NCBI GenBank assembly: GCA_003520425.1
Contig: DOUU01000345.1
Location: forward strand, 1 to 7,738
From: Deltaproteobacteria bacterium
Lineage (GTDB): Bacteria > Myxococcota_A > UBA9160
Direction of reading: 5' to 3'
DNA length: 7,738 nt
Shown here: positions 5,458-7,738 of the stretch, one piece after another
How positions within the stretch are numbered: the stretch's first letter is position 1
How the letters are laid out: every line of letters starts with the position of its first letter
Position numbers and translations under genes: made by a program
Notes under the pieces: generated by a model
The model's input: the letters and a program-made list of their open reading frames with translations, nothing else
Databases searched by the model: none
What the model was told of the DNA's origin: nothing

Positions 5458-6759
5458 ATGGAGCCCATCTACGCGGAGGAGTCTGCGCGCCACGCGCAGC
5501 CGCTCCCCCTCATCCCGACTCCCGACCGCTACGCAGCGATCCGTTCAGCCACCGAGTCGCTGTGCGCACCGCTCAGTGCCGAAGATGCTGCGCTGCAGTC
5601 CATGCCTGACGCCAGCCCGGCGAAATGGCACCTCGCGCATACTTCCTGGTTCTTCGAAACGTTCGTGCTCGGTCCCGCCGTCCCCGGCTACCGCGCGCCG
5701 TGTGCCGCCTACCACCACCTGTTCAACTCCTACTACCAATCCGTGGGTACCCCCTTCCTGCGGCCGAGGCGCGGCCTGCTGTCGAGGCCGTCTTTTGATG
5801 AGGTGGTGGCGTACCGTCGCCATGTCGATGCGGGGATGACAGACCTCCTGGCGACCCCGGACATCGCCTTGCGTAGCGGGCTGCTCGCGGTGATCGAACT
5901 TGGCCTCCAGCATGAACAGCAGCACCAGGAGCTCCTCCTGACGGACGTAAAGCATCTTTTCTTTCAAAACCCGCTGCGGCCGAGCTATCGGGTCGGAGCG
6001 CAAACCCCGGGGGCAGCGGCAGTCCCCGAGCAATCCTGGCGCGAGCACCCCGGCGGAATTGCTCGAATCGGCTACGACGGCCCGGGCTTCTCCTTCGACA
6101 ACGAGCGGCCTCGCCACCGTCGGCTGCTCGAGCCTTTCGCCTTGGCCTCGCGCCTCGTGACGAATGGGGAGTGGATGGCGTTCATGGCCGACGGCGGCTA
6201 CGAGCGTCCGGAGTTCTGGCTGTCGGACGGCTTCGACACGGCGCGTGCCGGAGGCTGGTGTGCCCCGCTCTATTGGGAACGCGGTGACGGCGGTTGGCAG
6301 CTCTTCACGTTGTCGGGAATGCAGCGGGTCTGTCCCGAGGCTCCGGTATGTCACGTGAGCGCGTATGAGGCCGACGCATTCGCACGCTGGGCGGGCGCAC
6401 GACTGCCCGGTGAAGACGAATGGGAGATCTTGGCAGCCGGCGTCGCCGTCGAGGGGAACTTCGTTGAGCGAGGCCTCCTTCACCCGACATCGGCCGGCGG
6501 CGAAGGCGACGCGCTCCGGCAGCTGTTTGGCGATGTCTGGGAATGGACCCGCAGCCCCTATGGACCCTATCCAGGCTATCAGCCCCCCGCGGGCGCGCTC
6601 GGCGAATACAACGGCAAGTTCATGGCCAACCAGTCGGTCTTGCGGGGCGGCTCGTGCGCGACGGCGCAAGCCCATCTGCGCGCGAGCTATCGCAACTTCT
6701 TCCCTCCCTCGGCCCGTTGGCAGTTCAGCGGCGTGCGCCTCGCGCGAGACCTGCGATGA
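5458..6759 (+). CDS. egtB: Ergothioneine biosynthesis protein EgtB (hercynine oxygenase, non-heme iron sulfoxide synthase)
   Basis: EgtB uses O2 and non-heme Fe(II) to join hercynine to a thiol donor (gamma-Glu-Cys or Cys), giving the sulfoxide precursor of ergothioneine. It has 433 residues, the normal length. The N-terminal DinB-like domain (~25-165) carries the likely iron ligands H61 (in WHLAHTSWFFE), H152 and H156 (HEQQH). The C-terminal FGE/sulfatase-modifying-type domain (~196-431) includes FSFDNERPRH (211-220), ARLPGEDEWE (314-323), LFGDVWEWTRSPYGPYPGY (356-374), VLRGGSC (394-400) and YRNFFPPSARWQFSGVRLAR. Y92 and Y93 in FNSYY match the double tyrosine of the Chloracidobacterium EgtB (H62, H153, H157, Y93, Y94 there, each offset by one), an enzyme type reported to accept cysteine. 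The ATG at 5458 is the only upstream start in frame and has a strong AGGAGG. Its stop overlaps the egtD start by 4 bp (ATGA). egtA, egtC and egtE are not in the window. Confidence 0.97.
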   Translation: MEPIYAEESARHAQPLPLIPTPDRYAAIRSATESLCAPLSAEDAALQSMPDASPAKWHLAHTSWFFETFVLGPAVPGYRAPCAAYHHLFNSYYQSVGTPFLRPRRGLLSRPSFDEVVAYRRHVDAGMTDLLATPDIALRSGLLAVIELGLQHEQQHQELLLTDVKHLFFQNPLRPSYRVGAQTPGAAAVPEQSWREHPGGIARIGYDGPGFSFDNERPRHRRLLEPFALASRLVTNGEWMAFMADGGYERPEFWLSDGFDTARAGGWCAPLYWERGDGGWQLFTLSGMQRVCPEAPVCHVSAYEADAFARWAGARLPGEDEWEILAAGVAVEGNFVERGLLHPTSAGGEGDALRQLFGDVWEWTRSPYGPYPGYQPPAGALGEYNGKFMANQSVLRGGSCATAQAHLRASYRNFFPPSARWQFSGVRLARDLR

Positions 6760-7658
6760 GCCTGCGGGTTCGGCGGGCGGTTCCTCCCCTGGAGAGCTTC
6801 CGCGAGGAGGTGCTGCGCGGTCTCGGGCGCCCCCGCAAGGAGCTGCCGTGCAAATACTTCTATGACGCTACCGGGTCTGCGCTGTTTGATCAGATCTGCG
6901 AGCTCCCCGAGTACTACCTAACCCGCGTGGAGCTCGGAATCCTTCGCAATCACGCCGCGGAGATGGCCGAGCTTCTGGGACGGCGCTGCCTCCTGATCGA
7001 GTATGGCAGCGGAAGCGGAGTGAAGACGCGGCTGCTCCTTGACCGGCTGGTCGATGCCACGGCGTATCTGCCAATCGATATCTCCCCCGGCCCGCTGCTC
7101 GCCTCCGCGCGTGCACTCGCGGTGGCGTATCCCGGGCTTGAGATCTTGCCTGTCTGCGCGGATTACACTGGCGAGTATCCCCTCCCTCGCCCGCGCACCA
7201 AGCCGGCGCGTCGCGCTGTGTTCTTTCCAGGATCGACGATCGGAAACTTCACCCCGCGCGAGGCCGAGAGGTTTCTCAAGCATGTGGGACAGGTGTGCGG
7301 CCGCGGCGGCGCGCTCCTCGTTGGCGTGGACGTGGCAAAGGGCTCACAGATCCTGGAACGCGCGTACGATGACTCGCAGGGGGTGACTGCGCGCTTCAAC
7401 CTGAACCTCCTCGACCGGATCAACCGTGAACTTGGAGCCGATTTCGATCTGGCCTCCTTCCGTCATCGCGCGGTGTATGAGCGCACGCTTGGGCGAGTGG
7501 AGATGCATCTCGTGAGCAAGCGCGCTCAACAGGTCCGGGTGGCGGGTTGCCACTTTTCCTTCCGCGGCGGGGAGGCGATCTTGACCGAATGCTCGTACAA
7601 GTGGGACCTGGCCGAGTTCGAGCAGCTTGCGCACGGCGCGGGTTGGCGCGTCCGGTAG
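6756..7658 (+). CDS. egtD: L-histidine N(alpha)-methyltransferase EgtD, C-terminal tail missing
   Basis: A SAM-dependent methyltransferase converting histidine to hercynine (N-alpha-trimethylhistidine), the first ergothioneine step. It has 300 residues. Visible hallmarks are LPCKYFYDATGSALFDQI (30-47), LPEYYLTR (50-57), the SAM-binding IEYGSGSGVKTRLLL (81-95), YLPIDIS (104-110), FFPGSTIGNF (156-165, with N164 matching the histidine-binding Asn of mycobacterial EgtD), YDDSQGVTARFNLNLL (204-219) and TECSYKW (277-283), where E278 and S280 match the mycobacterial Glu282/Ser284 substrate contacts. It starts at ATG 6756 inside the egtB stop, so it is translationally coupled. The protein stops after AGWRVR, where family members normally continue for about 15-20 residues with a VWTD...LFSV-type last strand. 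That tail is not found in any frame downstream; minus-strand atpD sequence begins at the same place (about 7652). The stop is therefore probably not the native one. Confidence 0.93.
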   Translation: MSLRVRRAVPPLESFREEVLRGLGRPRKELPCKYFYDATGSALFDQICELPEYYLTRVELGILRNHAAEMAELLGRRCLLIEYGSGSGVKTRLLLDRLVDATAYLPIDISPGPLLASARALAVAYPGLEILPVCADYTGEYPLPRPRTKPARRAVFFPGSTIGNFTPREAERFLKHVGQVCGRGGALLVGVDVAKGSQILERAYDDSQGVTARFNLNLLDRINRELGADFDLASFRHRAVYERTLGRVEMHLVSKRAQQVRVAGCHFSFRGGEAILTECSYKWDLAEFEQLAHGAGWRVR

Positions 7659-7738
7659 AGTTCCTCCCCCTCGCGGCATCGCTCACCAATTCCGCAGAAA
7701 ACGCTTACGCCCTTCTGGTGGCTGATCACGTTGTGGAT
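7652..7738 (-). pseudogene. atpD: Internal fragment of an F-type ATPase beta subunit (AtpD), abruptly joined to egtD
   Basis: Reading the minus strand from the right edge gives 29 codons beginning IHNVISHQKGVSV and continuing FCGIGERCREGEELYR. This is the conserved segment that follows Walker A in F1 ATPase beta subunits (E. coli-type: VFAGVGERTREGNDLYHEM). GER contains the catalytic Glu and Arg (bovine beta Glu188/Arg189). The FCGIGERCREGEELYR wording suggests the alternative, N-type beta subunit rather than the housekeeping one; I recall this from family knowledge and could not check it. The family continues with Glu-Met after LYR, but here the frame runs on into sequence antisense to egtD and ends at a stop at 7526. 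The 5' part lies beyond the window. It is a truncated piece at a junction, either a rearrangement remnant or an assembly chimera. Confidence 0.78.

Noticed and set aside
5545..6675. 376-codon minus-strand open frame across egtB
   Set aside because: Antisense to egtB, with no recognisable domain.
6543..6755. Upstream extension of the egtD reading frame to an ATG at 6543
   Set aside because: The extra residues overlap the egtB coding region in another frame and have no EgtD similarity; the ATGA overlap start at 6756 gives the expected N-terminus.
7730..7738. TTGTGGAT at the right edge as part of a DnaA box (complement of TTATCCACA)
   Set aside because: The motif is incomplete at the window edge and the bases are fully explained as the Ile-His-Asn codons of the atpD fragment on the minus strand.

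Overview
The window is GC-rich DNA (about two thirds G+C by eye) from a Gram-negative-type bacterium. ApaG, a predicted lipoprotein ABC transporter component and proteobacterial-looking PlsC and FabG-like proteins point to a proteobacterial or Myxococcota/Desulfobacterota-like lineage. That assignment is inference; there is no rRNA or other phylogenetic marker here. No tRNA, rRNA, CRISPR array, insertion sequence or phage gene is visible.

Left part, minus strand (1-2078): a FabG-like short-chain dehydrogenase cut by the left edge, about 300 bp without a recognisable gene, a small predicted exported protein of unknown function, and a PlsC-type lysophospholipid acyltransferase. The acyltransferase is divergent from what follows.

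Right part, plus strand (2153-7658): six tightly packed co-directional genes, namely apaG, a DUF309 gene, an ABC ATPase of the OpuC/ProV type without CBS domains, a fused substrate-binding protein plus permease, egtB and egtD. Gaps are 5, 4, -4, 69 and -4 bp, so most or all may be one transcript. EgtD trimethylates histidine to hercynine, and EgtB forms the C-S bond to give the hercynine-cysteine sulfoxide; these are the two core steps of aerobic ergothioneine biosynthesis. EgtB has the double-tyrosine, three-histidine pattern of the Chloracidobacterium-type enzyme, which can use cysteine directly. That would fit the absence of egtA and egtC here. The transporter belongs to the betaine-type family that includes the ergothioneine importers EgtUV of Helicobacter and Streptococcus. 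Its adjacency to egtBD suggests an ergothioneine or hercynine uptake system. Its domain order is binding protein first and permease second, the reverse of the usual fusion, and it carries an N-terminal lipobox. This transporter-biosynthesis locus is the main candidate for a little-described system.

Right end: egtD loses its conserved C-terminal tail at about 7652. At the same point the minus strand becomes a clear piece of an F-type (possibly alternative N-type) ATPase beta subunit. Two unrelated conserved genes are joined tail to middle in opposite orientation, so the last ~85 bp is either a rearrangement breakpoint or, more likely, an assembly chimera at a contig end. Conclusions about the EgtD C-terminus should account for this.
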